Shown here piece after piece: positions 41,495-49,514 of a DNA stretch of 60,654 nucleotides. The notes under the pieces were generated by a model. That model ran no database searches, was not told the DNA's origin, and saw only the letters and a list, made by a program, of their open reading frames with translations. Numbering within the stretch: position 1 is the stretch's first letter; the number at the start of each line of letters is the position of its first letter. The position numbers were made by a program, and so were the translations under genes. The DNA lies in contig URJJ01000009.1 in assembly GCA_900548185.1 (NCBI GenBank), forward strand, positions 1 to 60,654. Reading direction: 5' to 3'. Origin of the DNA: an uncultured Opitutales bacterium. Lineage in GTDB: Bacteria > Verrucomicrobiota > Verrucomicrobiia > Opitutales > Intestinicryptomonadaceae.

Positions 41495-43660
41495 CTAAGA
41501 GGCTTTTGCCGCCCCGTCATAGTCCTTCTTGCGCGCCAAAAGGCTGGCGGAATTGAGCACCACCGTAACCGAGGAAACATTGTGCAAAAGGGCGCCGCTA
41601 ACGGGGTCGAGCACCCCCGCCGCGCTCAAAATGACAGCCGAAAAGCTTATCGCAAGCGACAGGACGATATTGGAGCGTATTTTAAACATCACGGCCTTCG
41701 AGAACTTCAAGAGTCCGGGGACGAGGGAAATGTTGTCGTTTAAAAACGCTATGTCCGCAGTCTCCACGGCGAGGTCGGACCCGAGCGCGCCCATGGCGGC
41801 CGAGCAGTCCGCAGCGGCCAGGGCCGGGGCGTCGTTTACGCCGTCGCCTATCATCAGCACCTTTGCGCCGCCTCGGCGCAGGCCCTCTATGGCTGCGACT
41901 TTCCCGTCGGGCATGAGCGAGCTGAAGCATCTGGCAACCCCCGTTTCGGAAGCCACGCGGGCGGCGGCGGAGGGATTGTCGCCCGTCAGTATTGCGGTGG
42001 AGTAGCCCAAGCGACCGAGTTCCGCAACAGCCGAGGCCGCGCCCGGCCTTATTTCGTCCGAGAGCGATATTATCCCCGCGAGTTTTGAATCCGCCACGAG
42101 GCACACGAGCGTCTCGCCGCGCTCCAGGCGGGACTCGGCATATTCCCGCGCCGCAGCGTCCACGGCGGCGCCGGAATCAACCGCCGCCCGGTAGGAGCAG
42201 ACCAAAATCCTGCGCCCGCCGATTGAGCACTCCACGCCGATGCCGGTCAGGGCCTTAGTGCCTTCAGGCTCGGGAATTTCAACGCGCCCCCGGGCGGCCG
42301 CGGCCACGGCCCTGGCTATGGGGTGTTCTGAATAGCTCTCGGCCCCGGCGCACAGTGCGAGCGCTTCGTCTTCAGACATGCCGAATCCGGCCACGGCCTC
42401 AACCTTCAAAGAGGCCGTCGTCAGCGTTCCGGTCTTGTCGAAGGCGACGCAGTTTATGTATGAAAGCTCCTCAATTGCCGCTCCACTTTTTACAAGTATG
42501 CCGCGCCTTGAGGCGTTGCCTATCCCGGCTGCGACGGCGGTCGGGGTCGCCAGGGCAAAGGCGCACGGGCAGAACACAACGAGTATCGTAACAGCCCTCA
42601 CAAGCGAGGTCGCCATGTCCGTTTCGAGCGCCAGGCGCGTAAAGAGGAATACGGCAACCGAAGTCGCGACCGCAGCCGGCACTATCCGCCCCGCCCATTT
42701 GTTCGCAACCCTCGATATCGGGGCCTTCTTCCCCTCCGCCTCCTCGACGAGCGATATGAGCTTTGATATCGCTGTCTGCGACGAAAGCTTTGAGACGCGC
42801 ACCATCATCGGGCCGGACTTGTTCCAAGTGCCCGCCAGCACCGTGTCGCCGGGCTTCTTGTCCACGGGGACGGACTCGCCCGTCATGCTGGACTGGTCCA
42901 CGGCGCCCCCGCCCTCGACAATTTCCCCGTCGACTGAAATCATGCAGTTGGGGCGCACCAGCACGATGTCGCCGACCTTCAGGCTCCCGACGGGGGTTTC
43001 GGAAAACCCGTCCGCCGTTTTCAGCATGGCGGTTTTGGGTGCGATTTTAACAAGGGCCTCCACGCCCTCGCGGGTCTTGCGCACCGTGCGGGCCTCTATC
43101 ATCTCGCCCAGGCCCATCAGGAAGGCGATTTCGCCCGCGGCAAATATGTAGCTCGCGTGCCCGTGCCCGGACTGCGCCCCGCCGAAGCTCTCCAAAAGCT
43201 GAAGGGCTATCGCGGAAAATATGGCGATTGTTATGAGCAGCGCCGACGTCACCCTGCCCTCGCCGCGCAGGCTCTCCCACGCCCCCTTGGCAATGGGCCA
43301 CCCGCAGAGCGCTACCGCTATCCACGACGGGTCGGTCAGCGGAAAGAGCGGCCAGGGAACATGGAGGCTCCCCACCGCAAACCCCGCAGCCAGCGCCGCA
43401 AACGAAATCCAGAGCCTCGCCCCGTCCGGAATCCCCGAGTGCGCGGAGCCGCAGCAGCTCCCGCCGCCGCCCGAGCGCTTTGCGCCGGAGCCGCAGCAGC
43501 ATGAGCCGCCATGGCTTTCGCCCCCCCCGGCCGCGCCGCAGCAGGAATGTCCGGAGGTCTTCCCGCCGCCGTGTCCGCCGCCTTCGCAATGGCATTCCCC
43601 GCCGCCCGAGGGCTGCGCCCCGCCGCGGCTGCAACAAACCTTTTCTTCCGAATCAGCCAT
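41495..43660 (-). CDS. Copper-type P1B ATPase with Cys/His-rich N-terminus
   Basis: 721-aa heavy-metal exporter. The core has the TGES actuator motif (260-263), the transmembrane metal site CPC (364-366), the phosphorylated Asp in DKTGT (408-412) and, near the C-terminus, HNVSS with a following N. The CPC motif and the adjacent CsoR gene point to Cu(I). There is no normal HMA domain. Instead residues 1-75 are Gly/Ser-rich with 11 Cys, mostly as CC or CCC, and 5 His, so they could chelate several metal ions. It lies 8 bp downstream of csoR and is probably copper-induced through that repressor. Confidence 0.9.
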   Translation of the reverse strand: MADSEEKVCCSRGGAQPSGGGECHCEGGGHGGGKTSGHSCCGAAGGGESHGGSCCCGSGAKRSGGGGSCCGSAHSGIPDGARLWISFAALAAGFAVGSLHVPWPLFPLTDPSWIAVALCGWPIAKGAWESLRGEGRVTSALLITIAIFSAIALQLLESFGGAQSGHGHASYIFAAGEIAFLMGLGEMIEARTVRKTREGVEALVKIAPKTAMLKTADGFSETPVGSLKVGDIVLVRPNCMISVDGEIVEGGGAVDQSSMTGESVPVDKKPGDTVLAGTWNKSGPMMVRVSKLSSQTAISKLISLVEEAEGKKAPISRVANKWAGRIVPAAVATSVAVFLFTRLALETDMATSLVRAVTILVVFCPCAFALATPTAVAAGIGNASRRGILVKSGAAIEELSYINCVAFDKTGTLTTASLKVEAVAGFGMSEDEALALCAGAESYSEHPIARAVAAAARGRVEIPEPEGTKALTGIGVECSIGGRRILVCSYRAAVDSGAAVDAAAREYAESRLERGETLVCLVADSKLAGIISLSDEIRPGAASAVAELGRLGYSTAILTGDNPSAAARVASETGVARCFSSLMPDGKVAAIEGLRRGGAKVLMIGDGVNDAPALAAADCSAAMGALGSDLAVETADIAFLNDNISLVPGLLKFSKAVMFKIRSNIVLSLAISFSAVILSAAGVLDPVSGALLHNVSSVTVVLNSASLLARKKDYDGAAKAS

Positions 43661-43668
43661 AAATCACC

Positions 43669-43941
43669 TCATTTAACCTTCTTCAAATGCTCGACCAGCT
43701 CGTCCACGAGGCTGTCGTCCCTCTCGACCAGCGCCTGCCTTATGCAGCCCTTCAGGTGCCCCTCCAGAATCTTGACCCAGAGCCCGTGGAGCGCCCCGGA
43801 GACTGAGGCTATCTGGCGGAGCACGTCGATGCATTCGCCGTCGTTTTCTATCATTTTTTCGATGCCGCGCAACTGGCCCTCCATCCTTTTGAGGCGGATG
43901 GAAAAGCCCTGCTTGTCCTCTTTGCTTCTGCAAACTGCCAT
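43669..43941 (-). CDS. csoR: CsoR-family copper-sensing repressor
   Basis: 90-aa all-helical repressor. The ATG at 43941 is preceded by a strong AAGGA Shine-Dalgarno, so I prefer it to the ATG at 43962. The family core IRLKRMEGQLRGIEKMI is present. The metal ligands are C37, H62 and C66, the Cys-His-Cys set of true copper CsoR proteins; FrmR and CstR types lack one of these. It is first gene of the operon with the P1B ATPase. A near-palindromic operator lies directly upstream, so it probably represses itself and the ATPase until Cu(I) binds. Confidence 0.92.
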   Translation of the reverse strand: MAVCRSKEDKQGFSIRLKRMEGQLRGIEKMIENDGECIDVLRQIASVSGALHGLWVKILEGHLKGCIRQALVERDDSLVDELVEHLKKVK

Positions 43942-43969
43942 ATGCGTCCTTTTTTCGCTCAATATACTA

Positions 43970-43988
43970 TATAGGGGTATACCCTATT
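43970..43988 (-). promoter_or_regulatory. Probable CsoR operator
   Basis: ATAGGGGTATACCCTAT (43971-43987) is a near-perfect palindrome of TAGGG and CCCTA around GTATA, like CsoR boxes of other bacteria. It lies about 29 bp upstream of the csoR start and overlaps the expected promoter. Confidence 0.8.
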
Positions 43989-44105
43989 ATCGGTTCGTAA
44001 AAAAGCGCAAGCATTTTATAGATTTTTTTTGAACCGCCCGCATTCCGGGCAAAAAAACGGCGCCTTTTACGGGAAATCCCGCCGCATGCCGCGCGCCCGC
44101 CCGGG

Positions 44106-44762
44106 CTATGCGCCGCCCTCCGCAAAAGGGGCGAACCTGCATACCTCCGACCTCCACAGGCTTTCATCGAACTGCGGGAGCCCGCAGGCGGACACCCCTC
44201 CGCCCAGAAGGCCAGCCAAAGCCGCCCCGGCGAGGGCGGCAAATTCCCCGCGCACCCGCCCGGGGAGCCCGGAGAGCGCCACATAGCCCTGGACGAGGAG
44301 TCCGTCGCGCGTCCGCTTCTGGGCGGCCCCAGCGAGCTTGCGGCCGGACGCCAGCATGACGTCCCCCGCGCTCGGGCGCCTGAAGCACTCTGCGGGAAGC
44401 CCGTCCGGCGGCGCGTCGCGCTCAAGCAGGGAAACCTCCGCCCCGGCGAGCCTCGCCGCGCGCGCGAGCGCGCCGTGTATTTCGACATAGGAATCGGCCG
44501 GGCGCATCGAAAAGAGCGGATGCCGCCGCGATACGGCGAAGGCGTAGGTCATTTCCGCATTTGAGTGGCGCACCAGCCCCCCTCCGCCGGGCCGCCTCAC
44601 AAGAAAGCGCGGATCAACGCCCGGAAAATCCTCGGCCCGCTGCGATACGCCGCAGGTTGCGCACGGGCGCTCCCAGCCGTAAAACCTGAGCCTCGGCTCG
44701 TCGGCGAGGGGCCAGGCGCGCAGCATGAGCGAGTCGAAAGCCATGTTTTCGGAGGCGCCCAT
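44106..44762 (-). CDS. Lipoate-protein ligase / octanoyltransferase family protein
   Basis: 219 aa from the ATG at 44762 (MGASENMAFD). The protein attaches lipoyl or octanoyl groups to lipoate-dependent enzymes. Family motifs are ENMAFDSLML at the start, RRPGGGGLVRH (56-66) and SGRKLAGAAQKR with the conserved Lys at 142. A Cys at position 127 (ECFRRPSAGD) is placed like the active-site Cys of LipM octanoyltransferases, so LipM is as likely as LplA. It stands alone between divergent genes, and no other lipoylation gene is in view. Confidence 0.8.
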   Translation of the reverse strand: MGASENMAFDSLMLRAWPLADEPRLRFYGWERPCATCGVSQRAEDFPGVDPRFLVRRPGGGGLVRHSNAEMTYAFAVSRRHPLFSMRPADSYVEIHGALARAARLAGAEVSLLERDAPPDGLPAECFRRPSAGDVMLASGRKLAGAAQKRTRDGLLVQGYVALSGLPGRVRGEFAALAGAALAGLLGGGVSACGLPQFDESLWRSEVCRFAPFAEGGA

Positions 44763-44868
44763 AGTTTTAAAAGGAAGCAAAAACATAGAGAAAGCATTGA
44801 CGCGGAAGCGGCGCGCAGTTTAAATCGGTCCGAAAACAATTTAAGCCGAAAAACATTCAAAACGGACA

Positions 44869-45951
44869 ATGGGAATAGGACTAGTAATAGATTTCATACT
44901 GTCAATACTTCGTATAGCCGCATGGGCGATTCCGCTTGCGATAGGTTTGGCGTTTTTATTGAGGAAGGCGGATTCATACGAGGATTCGTACGCCATGTCC
45001 CGCTTCAAGGGGATGGGGGTGTCGCTTTCGGCATACAAGCTGCTCTTCAGGGCCTTCGGGGCGGTGATGGTGGCTGCGGCCGCCGCCCTGTTTTACATAA
45101 TGCACATGGATACAGACCAGGAGCCCGACGACGCCGACGACTTCTGGAAGAAAATAGACCAGACCAAGAGCTCCGACTCCGTATTCCGCACCGCAATGCT
45201 CATAGGGGCGATAGCAATCCCGGCCCGGATGGGCTCCACGCGCTTTCCGGGCAAGCCGCTGGCAAAGCTGGGCGGCAAAAGGGTCATTGAATGGGTGTAT
45301 GAGAGGTGCGCCGCATCGAAAATGGCGGAGGGGGCGTTCATCCTCACAGACAGCCCCGAAATACGCGATTTTGCAGGCTCCATAGGCGCTAAGTGCATAA
45401 TGACAAGCCCCGAGTGCAAAAACGGCACGGAGCGCATTGTCGAGGCCCTGCCCGAAATCGGCGCGGAATTCATAGTGAACGTCCAGGGCGACGAGCCGTT
45501 TGTGCCGACCCAACTCATAGACTCCATTTTCGAGCTGCGCGCCAAAACCTCCTGCGGGCTGGCCACGGCCGCCACCCCCATAGAGGACCCCGGGGAGCTG
45601 TTCAACCCAAACAACGTGAAAGTCCTCACAAACGCCGCAGGGGAGGCCATTTATTTCAGCCGCTCCCCCCTGCCCTACGTCCGGGGGGAGAGCGACCCCG
45701 CCGAATGGCTCCGGCGCACGCGCTACCTCAAGCACATAGGCATTTACGGATACTCGCGGGAGGCGCTGGAAAAATACTCCGCGCTCCCTCCGAGCCGCCT
45801 GGAGGCGTGCGAGAGCCTCGAACAGCTCAGGTTTCTCGACGCGGGCATGCGCTTCAGCCTGGTCGAGAGCGGGTACAGGGTAGTCGGGATAGACACGCCT
45901 GAAGACCTTGAGCGCGCGGAGGGGATGCTCTCCGCAGAAAGCGGAGCGTAA
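44869..45951 (+). CDS. kdsB: CMP-Kdo synthetase (KdsB) fused to an N-terminal membrane domain
   Basis: 3-deoxy-manno-octulosonate cytidylyltransferase, which activates Kdo for LPS core synthesis. The enzyme part begins near residue 112 with AIAIPARMGSTRFPGKPLA. It continues with the family stretches VNVQGDEPF, YFSRSPLPY and KHIGIYGYSREAL, and VGIDTPEDLERA near the end. The 108 preceding residues, in frame and without a stop, contain two membrane helices (about 6-31 and 60-78) that standard KdsB lacks. An internal ATG at 45196 could start an ordinary KdsB, so two proteins may be made. It is 4 bp upstream of kdsD. Confidence 0.88.
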   Translation: MGIGLVIDFILSILRIAAWAIPLAIGLAFLLRKADSYEDSYAMSRFKGMGVSLSAYKLLFRAFGAVMVAAAAALFYIMHMDTDQEPDDADDFWKKIDQTKSSDSVFRTAMLIGAIAIPARMGSTRFPGKPLAKLGGKRVIEWVYERCAASKMAEGAFILTDSPEIRDFAGSIGAKCIMTSPECKNGTERIVEALPEIGAEFIVNVQGDEPFVPTQLIDSIFELRAKTSCGLATAATPIEDPGELFNPNNVKVLTNAAGEAIYFSRSPLPYVRGESDPAEWLRRTRYLKHIGIYGYSREALEKYSALPPSRLEACESLEQLRFLDAGMRFSLVESGYRVVGIDTPEDLERAEGMLSAESGA

Positions 45952-45955
45952 TCCC

Positions 45956-46936
45956 ATGGAAGCAAAGCCAGAATTCATGAGGGCGGCCGAAGCCGCGATG
46001 GAGTGCGAGGCGGCGGCGATAGCTGCGGCCGCAAAGCGCATAGACGCAAACTTCCGGAGGGCCGTAGAGATAATACTGGCCCACAAAGGCAAGCTCATGA
46101 TATGCGGCGTGGGCAAGTCCGGGCTGGTCGGCCAGAAGCTCGCGGCGACGCTTTCAAGCACCGGCACTCCCGCCGTATTCATGCACGCCGCCGAAGCCGT
46201 GCACGGAGACCTGGGCATATACGAGCCGGGGGACCCAACCATACTGATTTCAAAGAGCGGGGCGACGATAGAATGCCTGCGCGTAATGCCGGTCCTTAAG
46301 AATTTCAACTCCCCGCTCATAGCCATACTGGGCAATACCGACTCTCCAATGGCGCGCGCTGCGGACGTCGCAATCGACGCCGGAGTGCCCTGCGAGGGGG
46401 ACCCGCTCGGCATAGTGCCCACGAGCTCCTCGACGCTCGCAATGGCCATGGGCGACGCCATCGCCTGCGCACTCATGTGCGCGCGCGGGTTCACCAAGGA
46501 CGATTTCGCCCGGCTCCACCCGGCCGGTCAACTCGGGCGCAACCTGACGCACAAGGTGGGCGACGTCATGCACCCGGCCGCAGAGTGCGCCTTCATCCCG
46601 CCCTCCGCCACGGTGCGGGAGGCCGTCATAGCCATGACTGAAAAGCCCCTGGGGGCGGCGTGCGTGGTGGCCCCCGACGGCGCGCTTGCGGGCCTCATAA
46701 CAGACGGCGACATACGCCGGATGCTGCGCAGGGATGTGGCGATAGACGCGGCGAGGGCCGCAGACATCATGACGCCCTCCCCCGTCACGGTCGGCCCGGA
46801 AGCCCCGCTTTCGGACGCCGCGCGCCTCATGGAAAACCGGCGCTCGAAACTTTCCGTGCTTCCCGTCGTGGACGGCCAGGGCCGCGCTGCGGGAATAATA
46901 AGGCTGCACGACATCTACCAGCCGGATTCCCACTGA
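45956..46936 (+). CDS. kdsD: Arabinose-5-phosphate isomerase (KdsD/KpsF)
   Basis: 326 aa from the ATG at 45956, the usual length; the open frame from 45908 only adds residues overlapping kdsB. It converts ribulose-5-phosphate to arabinose-5-phosphate, the first step of Kdo synthesis. The N-terminal SIS domain has GKLMICGVGKSGLVGQKLA, SSTGTPA and the loop ISKSGAT. The LHPAGQLGRNL segment links to two CBS domains (about 200-320; MTEKPLGAACVV..GLITDGDIRRML and VTVGPEAPLSDAARLM). It is translated just after kdsB, so two steps of one pathway are paired. Confidence 0.95.
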   Translation: MEAKPEFMRAAEAAMECEAAAIAAAAKRIDANFRRAVEIILAHKGKLMICGVGKSGLVGQKLAATLSSTGTPAVFMHAAEAVHGDLGIYEPGDPTILISKSGATIECLRVMPVLKNFNSPLIAILGNTDSPMARAADVAIDAGVPCEGDPLGIVPTSSSTLAMAMGDAIACALMCARGFTKDDFARLHPAGQLGRNLTHKVGDVMHPAAECAFIPPSATVREAVIAMTEKPLGAACVVAPDGALAGLITDGDIRRMLRRDVAIDAARAADIMTPSPVTVGPEAPLSDAARLMENRRSKLSVLPVVDGQGRAAGIIRLHDIYQPDSH

Positions 46937-46940
46937 CAAA

Positions 46941-47519
46941 ATGAAACACGCCAAAATATCCGACGTCCTGAAATTTACCGCGCGCTTTTTTGCCACCCCG
47001 CGCTTCACCGGCTCGATTCTCCCAAGCTCCCGCTTTCTGGGCAGGCGCATGGCAGACGGGGCGGCCCCAAGGCCCGGCGCGGCCGTCGTGGAGCTGGGCC
47101 CCGGCACTGGCCCCGTCACCGCCCAGATACTGAAAGGCGGCGTGCGCCCGGAGGACCTATACTGCATAGAATTCGACTGCGGGCTCTGCGAGATACTAAG
47201 GAGGAGGTTTCCCGGCGTAAACGTCATAAACGCAAGCGCGGAGGACGTGCGCAGCCTTCTGGGCGAAAGGTGCGGGGACGTGTGCGCGATAGTGTCGAGC
47301 CTGCCCTTTCTCAGCCTCCCGCCGGAGGTCGGGCGCAGGATACTCTCCGAATGCGAGCGGCTGCTTCCGGAAGGCGGCAGGTTCGTGCAGTTCACGTACA
47401 ACTTGAAACGCGCCCCCGAGGAGCTGGGCTTCAAGGCGATGAGGCATGTGAAAGATTCGCGGGTATATTTGAACGTCCCCCCGGCGAGGGTGGACGTGTT
47501 CGAGAAAGCCGCCGAATAG
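46941..47519 (+). CDS. Class I SAM-dependent methyltransferase (phospholipid N-methyltransferase-like)
   Basis: 192 aa, starting only 4 bp after kdsD. The N-terminal stretch FARFFATPRFTGSILPSSRFLGRRMA is typical of the PmtA-like group that is related to rRNA adenine dimethylases. Motif I is VVELGPGTGPVT, and the acidic loop IEFDCGLCEIL follows. A likely role is methylation of phosphatidylethanolamine or a similar lipid, but some members of this group have other substrates. The position behind Kdo genes fits an envelope function. Confidence 0.8.
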   Translation: MKHAKISDVLKFTARFFATPRFTGSILPSSRFLGRRMADGAAPRPGAAVVELGPGTGPVTAQILKGGVRPEDLYCIEFDCGLCEILRRRFPGVNVINASAEDVRSLLGERCGDVCAIVSSLPFLSLPPEVGRRILSECERLLPEGGRFVQFTYNLKRAPEELGFKAMRHVKDSRVYLNVPPARVDVFEKAAE

Positions 47520-47532
47520 GCCGCCCCCCAGC

Positions 47533-49299
47533 ATGAGAAACGCCTTCATAAAGGGGATTTTAAATACGCGCGGGGCCATCGACCCGCTGCCCATAATACG
47601 GACCGCGCGGGAATACACCGCAGAAAAGGCGGCCGGCGACATAAGGGCCGGCATAAGCGTTGCGATGCTCACCTTTTCAATGAGCATCGCCTATGCGATG
47701 ATAGCGGGGCTGCCTGTCATGTACGGGCTTTTCGGCGGGATTGCCGCCGCGTATTTTTCATGCGTGTTCTCATCGTCCAGGTTCATAATGTTCGGCCCAA
47801 GCAACGCCTCGGCCGTGATGCTGATGAGCGCCTTCGCCTCGATGGGGCTGGACACCGAGGCGCAGAGGGTCGCCGCGGTTTCGGCGATAGTCCTGCTTGT
47901 CGGGGCGTTCCTCGTGATTGCGAGCCTTTTTAAAATCACCAACTTTGTGCGCTACGTCTCGCGGACGGTCGTGACGGGATACATTACTGCGGGCGCCATG
48001 CTCATAGTCGCAAACCAGCTAAACAGCGCCCTCGGGATAACCTCCGTGAAGGGCTCCTCCGGCCAGCTCTTCTCAAGCCTCAATCGCACCTTCGCCCACA
48101 TTTCCGACGCAAACTGCGACGCGATAGGCCTGTCGCTGGCTGCAATCGCCATACTCTTTGCCTGCAAGAGGTTCTTCAAAAAGCTCCCCGCGCAGGCGGT
48201 CGCGCTCGTGGGGGCCGCTGCCATCTGCGCCGCGCTCAAGGGCCCGCTCGGCATCGAAGTGGCCTACCTCGACTCCGTGACGGTTTCCGACTGGGCCCTG
48301 ACGCTTCCGGACTTCGAGGCGGTCCCATTCAGAAGCCTCGCCCTGGCGGCCCTCGCAGTCTCGCTTTTCTGTGTGATAGAATCCACCTCGATAGGCAAGA
48401 GCCTGGCCGCAAAAAACGCCGAAAGGCTCAACACAAACCAGGAGCTCTTTTCCCTGGGAATGGCCAACATAGGGGCGTCGCTGCTCTCCGGCACGGTGGA
48501 GTCCGGGTCGCTCACGCGGTCGGCAGCGGGCGCCGACGCGGGGACCAAAACCCCATTCGTGAATTTTTTCAGCGCGACTTTCATGCTGGCCGGCATACTG
48601 CTCTTTGGCAGCTTCATAGCATACATCCCGCGCCCGGCCCTGTCGGCGGTGGTGATAGTGATAGCCTTCACGCTCTTTAGCAAAAAGGCCATAAAGCTCG
48701 CCCTCAGAAGCACGCGGGAGGACGCCGTGGTGTTCCTCCTCACATTCATAACGGGAATCACCTCGTCGCTCGACGACGCGATATACATAGGGGTGGCGGC
48801 CTCCATCATACTGTTTCTGAAAAACGCGAGCGCGCCCGAAGTCGTGGAAGTCGCAATCGGGGACAACGGCCTGGAGAGGAAGCTGGACGGCCCCGAGGGG
48901 AAGGAGGCCCCGGAAATTTCCATAGTGCACGTCGGCGGCAACCTGTTTTTCGGGGCAAGCGACGTGTTCCAGGACCAGATGCGCCGCATATACGAGGCCC
49001 CGAGCCTGAAAGTCCTTTTGCTGAAGCTCAGAAACGCAATAAACTTTGACGCTACCTCCGCAGCCGACCTGGAGGAAATCGCAATACAGATGAGAAAGCG
49101 CGGCGGGGTGCTCTACCTTTGCGAGGTCATGCCGGACGTTATGGCGGCCCTCAAAAGCTCCGGCGTGGCAAAGACCATAGGCGAGGAAAACATATTCGCA
49201 AACACCGAGGAAAATCCGACGCTTTCAACCGCCCTCGCCCTGCGGGCCGCAAAAAAATACCTTAGCGGCAAAAGTTCGGACGTCCAGATTTTCGTATAG
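47533..49299 (+). CDS. SulP-family anion transporter with STAS domain (first)
   Basis: 588-aa inner-membrane transporter of the SLC26/SulP family (sulfate, bicarbonate or other anions). The N-terminal helices carry AGISVAMLTFSMSIAYAMIAGLP, the region that normally shapes the substrate pore. About 12-14 helices run to residue 440, and a C-terminal STAS domain (about 455-575; ISIVHVGGNLFFGASDVFQ, AINFDATSAADLEEI) follows. It begins 13 bp after the methyltransferase stop. A second SulP gene points toward it from 51206. Confidence 0.9.
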   Translation: MRNAFIKGILNTRGAIDPLPIIRTAREYTAEKAAGDIRAGISVAMLTFSMSIAYAMIAGLPVMYGLFGGIAAAYFSCVFSSSRFIMFGPSNASAVMLMSAFASMGLDTEAQRVAAVSAIVLLVGAFLVIASLFKITNFVRYVSRTVVTGYITAGAMLIVANQLNSALGITSVKGSSGQLFSSLNRTFAHISDANCDAIGLSLAAIAILFACKRFFKKLPAQAVALVGAAAICAALKGPLGIEVAYLDSVTVSDWALTLPDFEAVPFRSLALAALAVSLFCVIESTSIGKSLAAKNAERLNTNQELFSLGMANIGASLLSGTVESGSLTRSAAGADAGTKTPFVNFFSATFMLAGILLFGSFIAYIPRPALSAVVIVIAFTLFSKKAIKLALRSTREDAVVFLLTFITGITSSLDDAIYIGVAASIILFLKNASAPEVVEVAIGDNGLERKLDGPEGKEAPEISIVHVGGNLFFGASDVFQDQMRRIYEAPSLKVLLLKLRNAINFDATSAADLEEIAIQMRKRGGVLYLCEVMPDVMAALKSSGVAKTIGEENIFANTEENPTLSTALALRAAKKYLSGKSSDVQIFV

Positions 49300-49514
49300 C
49301 CACCCTCGCAAACGGCGCCGCCCGGCGCGCGCAAATGGCGGCGCGGAAAGCCGGGCCGGGCGGGATGAAAAACGCCGCAAAAATCCCGGCAAGCCGTGCG
49401 GCGCGCACGCCCCCAACCGGAACGGCGGGCGCCCCGCGCCCCGGACGTGGCCGGGGGGGAAATGGCCTTGCCCCGCATGACGGCATGCGGCATGTCTGGA
49501 AACGCCCGGCGCCG

